A stretch of DNA of 32,576 bases from Dehalococcoidia bacterium (GTDB lineage Bacteria > Chloroflexota > Dehalococcoidia > Lucifugimonadales > UBA3495), in assembly GCA_009692925.1 (NCBI GenBank), contig SHYG01000020.1, forward strand, positions 1 to 32,576, given 5' to 3'. Under the pieces are notes generated by a model, which made no database searches, had not been told where the DNA came from, and saw only the letters and a list, made by a program, of their open reading frames with translations. Shown in pieces: positions 8,402 through 15,948 of this stretch. How positions within the stretch are numbered: position 1 is the first letter of the stretch; each line of letters starts with the position of its first letter. The translations under genes and the position numbers were made by a program.

Positions 8402-8632
8402 ATGGTGAAGGTGTTACTGGGCGGACTGCTGGGACGTCTGGCGGGCTATGCCGTGCTGGGTCTGGGGTTCTGGCTGCTGTTCCGAGGCTTTATGCTCCCC
8501 AATATCGTGCAGGCCGGGGCCGGCGGCGGTCTGGTGCTGGCAGGCATGTACCTGATGGTCAAGGCGAGGCGGAGTTCCCTGGCCGCGACGCCTTCCGCCT
8601 TGCCGGGAGAGCAGGAGGAAAAATCCGGGTGA
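8402..8632 (+). CDS. Small two-helix membrane protein
   Basis: The 76-residue protein has two hydrophobic stretches (about residues 4-28 and 36-54) broken by a basic and proline turn (FRGFMLPN), then a polar, charged C-terminal tail. Topology is probably both ends on the same side. GGAGGG lies about ten bases before the ATG. It shares one base with the next gene, which suggests translational coupling. No family is recognised. Its placement between two ThDP-fold genes is odd, since those enzymes are normally soluble. It might anchor the downstream protein to the membrane, but that is inference. Confidence 0.65.
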   Translation: MVKVLLGGLLGRLAGYAVLGLGFWLLFRGFMLPNIVQAGAGGGLVLAGMYLMVKARRSSLAATPSALPGEQEEKSG

Positions 8633-9204
8633 TGCCATCCGCGATACAATCCATCGAAGCGGCCAAGGCGGTCAGCTTCCACCGTAAAGATGCCCTGGTG
8701 GTGGCCACCTCTTCCGCCCTGCGGGACTGGCACACAGTGTCGGAGCGGCGGGACTTGGACCTGGACCTGAAGGACTGCATGGACCGCGCCCCGGCGGTGG
8801 GATTGGGTTTGGCCCTGGCCCAGCCCGGTCGTAAGGTGCTGGTGCTGGACTGTGACGCCACGCTGCGCACCGACCTGGCCGGCCTGGCTACCGTGGGAGA
8901 GTCCAAGCCCGCCAATCTGGTGCACTTTGTCTTCGACGACGTATCCCGCGCCTCCACCAGTGGCCTGCCCATTCGAGGCCTGGATAATGTGAGTTTAATG
9001 GCGCTGGCCAAGGGAGCCGGGTATGCCAAAACCTACCAGTTTGACAAGCTGGAGGAGCTGTTGATTGGGCTGGAAGAGGTGATGCTCCAGCCCGGGCCGG
9101 TGTTTGTGCTGGTGAAGGTTACGCGGGATACGGTCTCCCAGCCCTTCCCGGAGCGCAGCATGGCCCAGAGTTGGTCCGACTTGCGCCGCGGTCTGGTGGG
9201 GTAG
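8632..9204 (+). CDS. ThDP-enzyme PP-domain paralogue with altered cofactor motif
   Basis: The 190-residue protein aligns with the beta subunit at 7640 without gaps across the core: both have LGLALAQPGRKVL-type and HFVFD blocks at identical residue numbers. The ThDP/Mg motif has changed. D-G-D-G (residues 73-76 in the partner) reads D-C-D-A here, and the Mg-coordinating Asn103 is Asp103. The aspartate at 75 is kept. It may be a regulatory or structural subunit, or bind a different ligand. The TGA of the preceding gene shares one base with the ATG at 8632; a GTG at 8629 is an alternative with better spacing to AGGAGG (8613-8618). It looks like an ancient duplication of the beta gene. Confidence 0.8.
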   Translation: MPSAIQSIEAAKAVSFHRKDALVVATSSALRDWHTVSERRDLDLDLKDCMDRAPAVGLGLALAQPGRKVLVLDCDATLRTDLAGLATVGESKPANLVHFVFDDVSRASTSGLPIRGLDNVSLMALAKGAGYAKTYQFDKLEELLIGLEEVMLQPGPVFVLVKVTRDTVSQPFPERSMAQSWSDLRRGLVG

Positions 9205-9244
9205 ACCACCCCCCAGGGAGAAGGACGGCCCACCCCGTCCCCCC

Positions 9245-9340
9245 GTAGGGGCAGACCGGAGCTTGCCCTGAGCCGCGCCGAAGGGTGGCTGCCCTGGGCG
9301 CTGGATGCCAGCCTGGGCGCACACGCAGGTGCGCCCCTAC
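9245..9340. repeat. GTAGGGGC-ended repeat, copy 2
   Basis: This 96-bp element starts GTAGGGGCAGACCGGAGC and ends CAGGTGCGCCCCTAC. It is close to the reverse complement of the copy at 20645-20742: the first 43 bases match almost completely and the last 15 are identical, while the centre differs. It fills the gap between convergent genes. Confidence 0.8.
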
Positions 9341-9356
9341 GGACGCCATCGTCCCC

Positions 9357-10328
9357 CTACTCCCAAACGGCAAACACCTTGAAGGACACCTGGGACTGGT
9401 CGTCCAGCACTTCCACAATCTGCGCCGGCCGGTCACCCAACACGCCCAGGGCGATGATCCAGTTCAGGAACTCGTGGTCGCCGGACTGCTGGATCTCCTC
9501 GGGCGTCAGCTTGGCTAGCTTACTGCCCTGGCCCTTGCGCAGCAGCTCCAGGTTGCGCCGGTCGAACTCCTCGTCAAACTCGCAACAGTTGAACTTGTGG
9601 GTCAGGAAGCTGTGGGACCAGCTGGAGGACGCCACTACCGCCACTCGCTCCGGGCGGGTGTCCAGGAACCGGCGCATGGCCCGGCCCAACTGGTAGCACC
9701 GCTCCGCCGTGGGACGCGGCGGATACCCGTCTCCGGCCTCCTCACCGTAGCAATTTACGAACAGGGGCAGCACCGGGAATTCCCCTTCCGGATCGAGGAA
9801 GGTAAGGGGATTGATGTGGGCATGGGGCAGCCCCCACTTCCAGCCCTTCATCTCGGTGGCGGAGGACATGTCAAACCCCTGGCGGATTAGGCTGGACACC
9901 ATATCGCGGGCAAGCTTTTCCGGGCACTTAAACGAGTAGCGGGCGTCCTGCGGGGCCTCCCATAGGTTCACCTTGCCGCCGGGACGATGGAATGGGTAGC
10001 CGTCCACCTGACTGCCGGTATACATGCAAAAGGTGGGCAGGTTGTCCCGCAGGAAGTTCTCCCCCTGGTCGTCGCCGATCACGATCACCGCCTCGGGCTG
10101 CCACTGGTGCAGCTTGTCGCGCAGCACCTGGAATGCCTGCACCACCTTCTGCTGGTTGCGGCGGTCGTGGCTCCGGCCGTTGTCGTCGCCCAGCTCGGCC
10201 AGCAGGCTGGCGGGCGGCTGGTAGTTGGGCACGCGGGCAAATAGGCGCTTCCGGTTATCGGCCCACTCTTCTGCGGGGTTGAGAATCATGGGGGCATGGG
10301 TGCAGCCAAGGCCTAGAATCTCAGCCAT
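9357..10328 (-). CDS. LigB-like class III extradiol dioxygenase family protein
   Basis: The 323-residue protein has the layout of the LigB superfamily, whose members use a non-haem Fe(II) held by two His and one Glu to open catecholic rings. Near the N-terminus is GLGCTHAPM with His11, then His54 (GRSHDRR), the strand PEAVIVIGDDQGENF, and later VAVVASSSWSHSF and a C-terminal DHEFLNWII that probably carries the third ligand Glu. GGAGGA stands before the ATG at 10328. It faces the ThDP cluster across a repeat and is transcribed alone. Substrate is unknown: the family also includes non-aromatic-ring enzymes, so ring cleavage is likely but unproven. Confidence 0.87.
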   Translation of the reverse strand: MAEILGLGCTHAPMILNPAEEWADNRKRLFARVPNYQPPASLLAELGDDNGRSHDRRNQQKVVQAFQVLRDKLHQWQPEAVIVIGDDQGENFLRDNLPTFCMYTGSQVDGYPFHRPGGKVNLWEAPQDARYSFKCPEKLARDMVSSLIRQGFDMSSATEMKGWKWGLPHAHINPLTFLDPEGEFPVLPLFVNCYGEEAGDGYPPRPTAERCYQLGRAMRRFLDTRPERVAVVASSSWSHSFLTHKFNCCEFDEEFDRRNLELLRKGQGSKLAKLTPEEIQQSGDHEFLNWIIALGVLGDRPAQIVEVLDDQSQVSFKVFAVWE

Positions 10329-10539
10329 ACTTCCTCCTGGTCAAACTGCTGATGCGCGTTCACCCTGGAGCTTCCCAAGTGTTGGAGGAATGATACCACG
10401 CGCTGGGACGGCGCGGTAGGAGGTGTTAGATACCGGGGTGAAATCGGAAGTTAGCGAACTAGCGGGCGGGACATACTGACGGATTCCGCAATTACGCCCG
10501 TGCCGCCTATGGGTTGCGAAACAGGGTTTGAAATCCCAG

Positions 10540-10593
10540 GGCCGAAATCCCCGTAGGGGCGACGCATGCGTCGCCCCTACGGGGATTTCGGCC
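10540..10593. repeat. Perfect 54-bp palindrome (GTAGGGGC family, copy 3)
   Basis: Two 27-base arms meet with no spacer at the centre GCATGC. The left arm begins GGCCGAAATCCCCGTAGGGG and continues GCGACGCA; the right arm is its exact reverse complement. It lies in the 297-base gap between the dioxygenase gene start and the end of the DtxR-family gene. The rest of this gap (10329-10539) shows no other clear structure. Confidence 0.92.
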
Positions 10594-10625
10594 GGCCCAG
10601 GTTAAGAGATCTATGCCACGGCTGG

Positions 10626-11387
10626 TTAAGCCCGCGTCGTCGGCCGCACGACAATCTGGGACGCCACGTTGTAGCCAATGGACACCTTGTCCCGGGCGGT
10701 GGCCACCGTCAGCACGCCCAGGTAGGGCGCCGCTTCCAGCACCCGCACCTCCTGGTCTGGCACCAGGTGGGAATCCACCAGGAAGCGCAACAGCTTGTCG
10801 TCCTCCTCGGGCACCCGGTCAACCACGTAGGGTATGTTCAGCGCGGCGGCGTCCAGCGCCAGGGCGTCGGCGGGCATCTTGGGTTCTCCCATGCCGGGGA
10901 TGGGCCGCCCAAAAGGAGAGCGCCTAGGGTAGCCCAGCCGCTCTTTCAGCTTGGCCTCCAGCTCTGGGGACATGCCGTGCTCCAGCCGGTGGGCTTCGAT
11001 GTGGGCGCGGTGTAGCTCCATGCCCAGCAGCCGCACCACCAGCCACTCGGCCAGCCGGTGGCGCCGGGCGATGTCCTCGCCGCCTTTCAGCCCCTTCTTG
11101 GTCAGCCGGATGCGCTTGTCCCCGCCGATGTCCACCAGCTCCTGCTTCTGCATCCGCCGGATCATGCCCGCCACGGAAGGCACCGAGGTGCCCAGCTCCT
11201 CCGTGGGAGGCAGCTGCTTCAGAGTATCGGTCATCTCGGTGATGGTCGGCGACTCCGAGTCTTCCCACAGCCGGTAAAGGCATAGCAGGTAGTTCTCGGT
11301 CACCGGGGAGAGGCGCCCGTTGGCGTGACTGTCCTCCCAGGTCTCCTTAGCAGCGCTGGGGGCGGTGGTTTGCCGGGGACGCGGCAT
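10626..11387 (-). CDS. DtxR-family metal-dependent transcriptional regulator
   Basis: The 253-residue protein has the order of DtxR/IdeR/MntR regulators. A winged helix-turn-helix lies at about 28-95 (ENYLLCLYRL... SVPSVAGMIRRMQKQELV), a dimerisation and metal-binding region at about 95-150 (RHRLAEWLV, ELHRAHIEAHRLEHGMSPELEAKL), and an SH3-like FeoA domain at about 170-250. Such proteins repress metal uptake genes when Fe(II) or Mn(II) is bound. The start at 11387 has TGAGGT six bases upstream. It lies beside a ferric ABC transporter, its most likely target. A 27-bp-arm hairpin repeat and a TTAGGAATCCTAA palindrome sit directly upstream. Confidence 0.92.
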   Translation of the reverse strand: MPRPRQTTAPSAAKETWEDSHANGRLSPVTENYLLCLYRLWEDSESPTITEMTDTLKQLPPTEELGTSVPSVAGMIRRMQKQELVDIGGDKRIRLTKKGLKGGEDIARRHRLAEWLVVRLLGMELHRAHIEAHRLEHGMSPELEAKLKERLGYPRRSPFGRPIPGMGEPKMPADALALDAAALNIPYVVDRVPEEDDKLLRFLVDSHLVPDQEVRVLEAAPYLGVLTVATARDKVSIGYNVASQIVVRPTTRA

Positions 11388-11410
11388 AGCTAGACCTCAT
11401 TTTGGGGGAT

Positions 11411-11423
11411 TTAGGAATCCTAA
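11411..11423. promoter_or_regulatory. TTAGGAATCCTAA palindrome upstream of the DtxR-family gene
   Basis: This perfect 13-bp palindrome lies 24-36 bases before the regulator start and carries the TTAGG...CCTAA half-sites found in DtxR operators. It may be an autoregulatory operator. Against this, a related but broken sequence (TTAGAATCCCTGA) occupies the same place beside the second copy of the adjacent repeat at 16640, so it may simply be the repeat's outer end. Confidence 0.35.
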
Positions 11424-11441
11424 CAAAACGCCTGGCGAGGT

Positions 11442-11500
11442 ATTTCACCCCCATCCTAACCTTCCCCCTTTATGGGGGAAGGTTAGGATGGGGGTGAAAT
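11442..11500. repeat. C-rich CACCCCCAT element, copy 1: perfect 27-bp-arm hairpin
   Basis: The arms ATTTCACCCCCATCCTAACC + TTCCCCC (11442-11468) and their exact reverse complement (11474-11500) enclose the 5-base loop TTTAT. Outer flanks (AAAACGCCTGG left, TGGCAATGC right) match the flanks of the copies at 16640 and 31541. It lies between the DtxR-family gene and the MITE. Confidence 0.88.
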
Positions 11501-11576
11501 ACTGGCAATGCTGAGTTTGTTAGACGCTCTTAAGACTAGATAAGACTAGATTTGATCGCTTAAATGGGAGTGACTA

Positions 11577-11683
11577 CTAGCAGGCTGCTGAAAAACCGCG
11601 ATTTTGCGAAAAACGGACGGACTCTCAGATACGAAAATTGGGACGATTTCGGGCCGTCGACCCCTTTGTCAGCACCCTGCTAG
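11577..11683. mobile_element. 107-bp MITE-like element, copy A
   Basis: The element begins CTAGCAGGCTGCTGAAAAA and ends TTTGTCAGCACCCTGCTAG; these termini are inverted repeats over 19 bases with two mismatches. A second copy of identical length at 20514-20620 differs at about 7 of 107 positions. It contains no open frame, so it would need a transposase supplied from elsewhere. An internal GACGG/CCGTC pair gives it further fold-back potential. The 340-base gap 11388-11727 holds this element, the C-rich hairpin and a duplicated AAGACTAGAT (11532-11551). Confidence 0.85.
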
Positions 11684-11727
11684 AAGGCGGTGGCATACGC
11701 TGGCACGCGCTTGCCTTCAGGCACAGT

Positions 11728-12843
11728 TCAGCGGGCCAGCGCGATTCCCTGGACAAAGGGCCGCAGATCATGCCCGTGCCTCAGGCTGACGGTCACTGCC
11801 GCGCCGACGGGAAACTCGTCGGTGTGGGACAGGAGGCACCGCACCGTGGAGCCCGAGGGTAGCGCCACCCGGTACAGGTAGAAGGCCCCGCGGAATTCCC
11901 GGTCGGTAATCACGCCCTGGCCCTTAGGCGCGGGAACGCAGTCCAGGCAGTCGGGGCGCACCATGACATCCACTGGCCCGCCGGGCGCTGCCTGAGGCCA
12001 AGGCACGCTGCCTGCTTCGGTCAACAAGCGGCTGCCGTCCAGAGACCCTGGAATGAAGTCCGCCATGCCGATGAACTCCGCCACAAAGCGGGTGGCCGGA
12101 TGGTGGAATAGCTCTTCCGGGGAGTCTAGCTGCTCGATGCGGCCCTGGTTCATCACGCCTACCACGTCGCCCATGGATAGGGCCTCGTCCTGGTCGTGGG
12201 TCACAAAGATGGCGGTGCTGTTGCTGGCCCGCAGAATCTCCCGAACGTCGTGCCGCACCTGCTGGCGCAGGCTGGGGTCCAGATTGGAAAAAGGCTCGTC
12301 CAGGAGCAGCAGCTCCGGCTGAGGCGCCAGCGCCCGGGCCAGGGCCACTCGCTGCTGCTGGCCGCCGGATAACTCATGGGGCATGCGATGTCCCAGCGCT
12401 GCCAGGCCCACCAGGCCCAAGACTTCCTGCACTCGCTCGGCGCGTCCCTGGCTCTGGGGCAGCCCGTAGGCCACGTTCTGCCAGACTGTCAGGTGCGGGA
12501 ACAGGGCGCCTTCTTGGAACACCATGCCCACCCGCCGCGACTCCGGCGGCAGGAAAGTTCCCTGCTGGTCGCAGGCAACCCTTCCGCTGATGCGCATGGC
12601 GCCCGCATCGGGGCGGTCAAACCCGGCGATGAGGCGCAGGGTGGTGGTCTTGCCGCAGCCGCTGGGGCCTAGCAGGGCCACAATCTGGCCCTTGGCTACG
12701 GTCAGGTCCAGCTCCTGGACCGCCGGAACCGCGCCGAAGCGCTTGGCCAAGCCACGGCACTCCAGGGCATAACTCCCGTCCGCAGGCGCGGCGGTGTTCT
12801 TGGCGCCGGTGGAGCGAGCCCGGTTAAGCATTGCGAGTTTCAT
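11728..12843 (-). CDS. Ferric-iron-type ABC transporter, ATP-binding protein
   Basis: The 371-residue ATPase has Walker A GPSGCGKT (59-66), the signature LSGGQ (158-162), Walker B LLLLDEP (178-184), the H-loop histidine in FVTHDQDEAL and a C-terminal TOBE-like ligand-sensing region (about 285-365). This is the FbpC/PotA-type arrangement and drives import by hydrolysing ATP at the inner membrane face. I place the start at ATG 12843: the frame opens further to a GTG at 12858, but the ATG is nearer and the promoter at 12884-12912 covers both. No strong Shine-Dalgarno is seen. The matching binding protein and permease lie on the other strand, so the transporter is split between divergent transcripts. 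Confidence 0.92.
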   Translation of the reverse strand: MKLAMLNRARSTGAKNTAAPADGSYALECRGLAKRFGAVPAVQELDLTVAKGQIVALLGPSGCGKTTTLRLIAGFDRPDAGAMRISGRVACDQQGTFLPPESRRVGMVFQEGALFPHLTVWQNVAYGLPQSQGRAERVQEVLGLVGLAALGHRMPHELSGGQQQRVALARALAPQPELLLLDEPFSNLDPSLRQQVRHDVREILRASNSTAIFVTHDQDEALSMGDVVGVMNQGRIEQLDSPEELFHHPATRFVAEFIGMADFIPGSLDGSRLLTEAGSVPWPQAAPGGPVDVMVRPDCLDCVPAPKGQGVITDREFRGAFYLYRVALPSGSTVRCLLSHTDEFPVGAAVTVSLRHGHDLRPFVQGIALAR

Positions 12844-12883
12844 GGCTGTTTGGCACACATCTCATGGCTACTCAGCTAACCGA

Positions 12884-12912
12884 AGTATAGAGAATAGGGT
12901 GTACGTTGTCAA
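12884..12912 (-). promoter_or_regulatory. Sigma-70-like promoter of the ABC ATPase gene
   Basis: On the minus strand a perfect TTGACA (12912-12907), 17-base spacer and TATACT (12889-12884) precede the ATG at 12843. Immediately downstream of the -10 the minus strand reads TTCGGTTAGC, nearly one half of the DtxR-family consensus (TTAGGTTAGC), placed where a bound repressor would block transcription. The other half-site is poor. Confidence 0.8.
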
Positions 12913-12940
12913 TCGCAGGGGCGGAAGCTGGCTCGGTTGG

Positions 12941-12998
12941 GCCCTGGATGCAATCGTAGGGGCGACGCATACGTCGTACCTACGATTGCATCCAGGGC
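12941..12998. repeat. 58-bp near-perfect palindrome (GTAGGGGC family, copy 4)
   Basis: The outer 20-base arms (GCCCTGGATGCAATCGTAGG and its exact reverse complement) are perfect. The inner part GGCGACG-CATA-CGTCGTA continues the pairing with two mismatches. It lies between the divergent promoters of the iron transporter. A further GTCTGCCCCCTACGG follows to 13023. The 334-base gap 12844-13177 therefore holds two promoters, this palindrome and a leader. Confidence 0.88.
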
Positions 12999-13053
12999 AG
13001 ACACACCGGTCTGCCCCCTACGGAAGCAGGGCCTGTTTGTCGCGGGGCTTGCG

Positions 13054-13082
13054 TTGACGCGCCAATGGAGTCGTGCTATGCT
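13054..13082 (+). promoter_or_regulatory. Sigma-70-like promoter of the ferric-binding protein/permease operon
   Basis: TTGACG (13054-13059), a 17-base spacer and TATGCT (13077-13082) give a transcript starting near 13089 with a leader of about 90 bases. In the leader, GTATGCA occurs twice in direct orientation 22 bases apart (13098 and 13120), flanked by AATAA and TTATT, a possible regulator site. Confidence 0.75.
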
Positions 13083-13177
13083 CCAGCCCGCTAATAAGTA
13101 TGCACATTGTTAAAAACGTGTATGCAGTTATTATATGGACAGGTCTGTACATGCTGGATGCTTTCTGGAGGGCTGCT

Positions 13178-14263
13178 ATGGTTACTGTGAGGTCTATGTT
13201 CTGCACTTGGCTGGCGCTGGGGGCCGCTGGAGCACTAGGGGTATTGTTGACAGCCTGTTCTGGCGGCGCGCCTGCTCCGCAGGTAGATCCGGCTCCGAAG
13301 CCTGCGCCGGCGACCATCGTCGTTGTACCCCCAGTAACCGCAACCCTCACCATCTACTCGGGCCGCAGCGAGTCGCTGGTGGCGCCCATCATCCAGCAGT
13401 TCAGCGCCGCCACTGGGATCAAGGTGTCGGTGAAGTACGCCGGTACGGCCCAGCTGGCCGCCACGCTGCTGGAGGAGGGTCGCCGTACCCCGGCGGATGT
13501 TTACTTCGCCCAGGACCCCGGCGGCCTGGGCGCGGTGGAGTCCATGCTGGCGCCCCTGCCTCAGCCGGTGCTGGACCGAGTCCCCGTCTGGGCCCGTTCC
13601 CCCCAGGGCAAGTGGGTCGGCCTGTCCGGACGGGCGCGGACGGTGGTATATAATACCGGCAAGCTGAAAGAGACAGACCTTCCCGACGACATTTTCGACC
13701 TGACCCAGCCCCAGTGGCGGGGTCGCATAGGCTGGGTGCCCAGCAACGCCTCCTTTCAGACCATGGTGACGGCCATGCGCGCGCTGTGGGGCGAGGACAA
13801 GACCCGGCAGTGGCTAGTGGGAATGCAAGCCAACCGCCCGAAAGTGTACTCCGGCAACGCCCCGGCGGTGCAGGGAGTGGCCGACGGCGAGGTGGACCTG
13901 GCGCTGGTCAACCACTACTACATCTACCCCTTCATCGCCGAGCGCGGGGAGTCCTTCCCGGTGCGCAACTACCACCCGCGGGCGGGCGGCCCCGGTGCCA
14001 TCGTCATGGTCGCGGGTGCGGGCGTGCTGGAGGCCAGCCAGAATAAGGAAGCCGCCCACAAGTTTCTGGAGTTCATGCTCTCCCCCGTGGCCCAGCAGTA
14101 TTTTGCCGCCCAAACCTATGAGTATCCGGTGGTTGAAGGGGTCAAGATTCAAGCAGGATTGGCGACCTTGGCCCAGATTAAAAGTCCAGAAGTGTCCCTG
14201 ACCCAGCTGGCTGATCTGAAGGGCACCCAGGCGCTGCTTCGCCAGACCGGAGTGCTGCCCTGA
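13178..14263 (+). CDS. Ferric-iron-binding lipoprotein of an ABC transporter (FbpA-like)
   Basis: The 361-residue protein is an extracellular solute-binding protein of the ferric type. A signal peptide ends in the lipobox LTAC (Cys27). The mature part begins with a low-complexity linker, then LTIYSGRSESLVAPI, typical of Fe3+-binding proteins, and the paired tyrosines Tyr247-Tyr248 (VNHYYIY) that ligate iron in this family. The ATG at 13178 is chosen because GGAGGG stands seven bases before it and it yields a proper lipoprotein leader; earlier in-frame starts overlap the promoter or add an odd N-terminus. The permease gene follows. Together with the divergent ATPase it should import ferric iron, plausibly under the nearby DtxR-family regulator. 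Confidence 0.92.
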   Translation: MVTVRSMFCTWLALGAAGALGVLLTACSGGAPAPQVDPAPKPAPATIVVVPPVTATLTIYSGRSESLVAPIIQQFSAATGIKVSVKYAGTAQLAATLLEEGRRTPADVYFAQDPGGLGAVESMLAPLPQPVLDRVPVWARSPQGKWVGLSGRARTVVYNTGKLKETDLPDDIFDLTQPQWRGRIGWVPSNASFQTMVTAMRALWGEDKTRQWLVGMQANRPKVYSGNAPAVQGVADGEVDLALVNHYYIYPFIAERGESFPVRNYHPRAGGPGAIVMVAGAGVLEASQNKEAAHKFLEFMLSPVAQQYFAAQTYEYPVVEGVKIQAGLATLAQIKSPEVSLTQLADLKGTQALLRQTGVLP

Positions 14264-14346
14264 GGAAGACAGGTATCGCTGGCGGCCCGCTGGGAGCGCT
14301 GACATCCCGCCTGCGCCGGGGGTGGGCCGGTCCGGCGGGCCTGTGG

Positions 14347-15909
14347 TTGCCCGCCTGCCTGGTAGGACTGGTGGTGGTGCTACCGCCGCTCTATTTGGCC
14401 CTGCGGGCGCTGGGCTCCGGCAGCGACGCCTGGGAGCTGGTCTTTCGCTGGCGGGGGCTCCAGACCTTGTTGCGCACCCTGACGCTGGCCGGGGCCGTCA
14501 CTTGCGCGGCCACCCTCTTGGCGGTGCCCCTGGCCTGGCTGACCCTGCGCACCGACCTGCCCGCTCGCCGAGTCTGGGCAGTGCTCACCATTCTTCCGCT
14601 GGTCATCCCCAGCTACGTGGCCGGGTTGGTGATGGTGGTGGCCCTGGGCCCCCGGGGAATGCTGCAGCGGGCGCTGGAGGGGCCCCTGGGTATCCAGCGA
14701 CTGCCGGATATTCAAGGATTTACCGGCGCGTGGCTCACCCTGACCTTCCTCACCTTTCCCTACGTGCTGCTCACTGTGAGGGCGGCCCTCGAGCGCCTGG
14801 ATCCTTCGCTGGAAGAGGTGTCCCGGAGTGCCGGTTACGGGCCTTGGGCCACCTTCCGGCGGGTGGTGCTGCCGCTACTGCGGCCATCCATTGCCGCGGG
14901 CGGGCTGCTGGTGGCGCTCTACACGCTGAACGACTTCGGCGCGGTGTCGCTGCTGCGGTATGAAACCTTCACCTGGGCCATCTATCTGCAATACGACACG
15001 GCGCTGGACCGCACCTTGGGGGCGGGCCTCTCCCTGGTTCTGATGGGGCTGGCGTTAGCCCTGGTAGTCGGGGAAGCCCTCACCAGGGGTCGCTCTCGGT
15101 ACTACCGCGCCGGGGCTGGCGCCGCGCGCGCCGCGACAAGGCTGCGGCTGGGCGGGTGGCGCTGGCCGGCGGCGGGCTTCTGCGCCGGGGTGGTGCTGAT
15201 ATCTCTGGTCCTGCCGGTGGGAGTGCTGGGCTACTGGGCGATGCGCACTGGCGCCCCCTGGGAGTTGCTGGCGGGTGGCCCGTCGCCCTTGTGGAGCGCG
15301 GCCCGCAACTCCGTCTATGTCTCCGGCATCGCGGCGGCGGCGACGGTGCTGGCGGCGCTGCCTGTGGCGGTGCTCACTGTCCGGTATCCGGGCCGGATGT
15401 CGGTCTTGCTGGAGCGGCTGACCTACCTGGGTTTTGCGCTGCCGGGGATCACCATCGCCCTGGCCTTAGTGTTCTTTGGGGCGAACTACACGCCCTTCCT
15501 GTACCAGAGCCTGGGCCTGCTGGTGATCGCCTATTTGGTGCTTTTTCTTCCCGCAGCGGTGGGCGCGGCGCGGGCATCCCTGCTCCAGGTAGGCCCCAAC
15601 TTGGAGCAGGCGGCCCGCAGTCTGGGCCGGACGCCCCTGGGGGTGTTCACCTCGGTCACACTGCCGCTGGTCAGACCTGGCCTGGTGGCTGGCGCGGCGC
15701 TGGTGTTTCTGCTGACCATGAAGGAGCTGCCTGCCACGCTGATACTGGGGCCCATCGGATTCCGGACGCTGGCCACCTCCATCTGGGGCGCGGCCAGCGA
15801 GGCCCTGTATGCCCGCGCGGCGGTGGCGGCGCTGTTGCTGGTGCTGGTATCCGCCGTGCCTATGGCGTTTCTGGTGAGCCGGGAGCGGGCCGCGGAGACT
15901 CGGTTGTGA
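14347..15909 (+). CDS. Ferric-iron-type ABC transporter permease, fused two-domain (FbpB-like)
   Basis: About 520 residues with roughly 12 hydrophobic helices form two binding-protein-dependent permease domains in one chain, as in FbpB/SfuB. Each half carries the ATPase-coupling loop: EEVSRSAGYGPWATFRRVVLP about residues 157-177 and EQAARSLGRTPLGVFTSVTLP about 419-439. The start is uncertain. TTG 14347 is the first recognised start codon, but the frame stays open back to CTG 14260, which would overlap the TGA of the preceding gene as CTGA. The extra residues (ending RLRRGWAGPAG) look like a genuine cytoplasmic basic leader before helix 1. No ATG or GTG lies in between. It is co-transcribed with the binding protein gene. 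Confidence 0.9.
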   Translation: MPACLVGLVVVLPPLYLALRALGSGSDAWELVFRWRGLQTLLRTLTLAGAVTCAATLLAVPLAWLTLRTDLPARRVWAVLTILPLVIPSYVAGLVMVVALGPRGMLQRALEGPLGIQRLPDIQGFTGAWLTLTFLTFPYVLLTVRAALERLDPSLEEVSRSAGYGPWATFRRVVLPLLRPSIAAGGLLVALYTLNDFGAVSLLRYETFTWAIYLQYDTALDRTLGAGLSLVLMGLALALVVGEALTRGRSRYYRAGAGAARAATRLRLGGWRWPAAGFCAGVVLISLVLPVGVLGYWAMRTGAPWELLAGGPSPLWSAARNSVYVSGIAAAATVLAALPVAVLTVRYPGRMSVLLERLTYLGFALPGITIALALVFFGANYTPFLYQSLGLLVIAYLVLFLPAAVGAARASLLQVGPNLEQAARSLGRTPLGVFTSVTLPLVRPGLVAGAALVFLLTMKELPATLILGPIGFRTLATSIWGAASEALYARAAVAALLLVLVSAVPMAFLVSRERAAETRL

Positions 15910-15948
15910 ACGAGCCAGGTCCGTTTCATTTTCCTCCACTCGCCGGTC

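Noticed and set aside
8112-8408. 98-residue open frame over the end of the beta subunit and the following gap
   Set aside because: Its first part is a shifted frame of the beta gene, and it crosses the terminator hairpin.
11388-13060. CRISPR array suspected because of many repeats
   Set aside because: The repeats are dispersed, of different families and without regular spacers; no cas genes are present.
12941-13060. Riboswitch in the leader of the ferric-binding protein gene
   Set aside because: The palindrome lies upstream of the -35 box, so it is not transcribed from the identified promoter.
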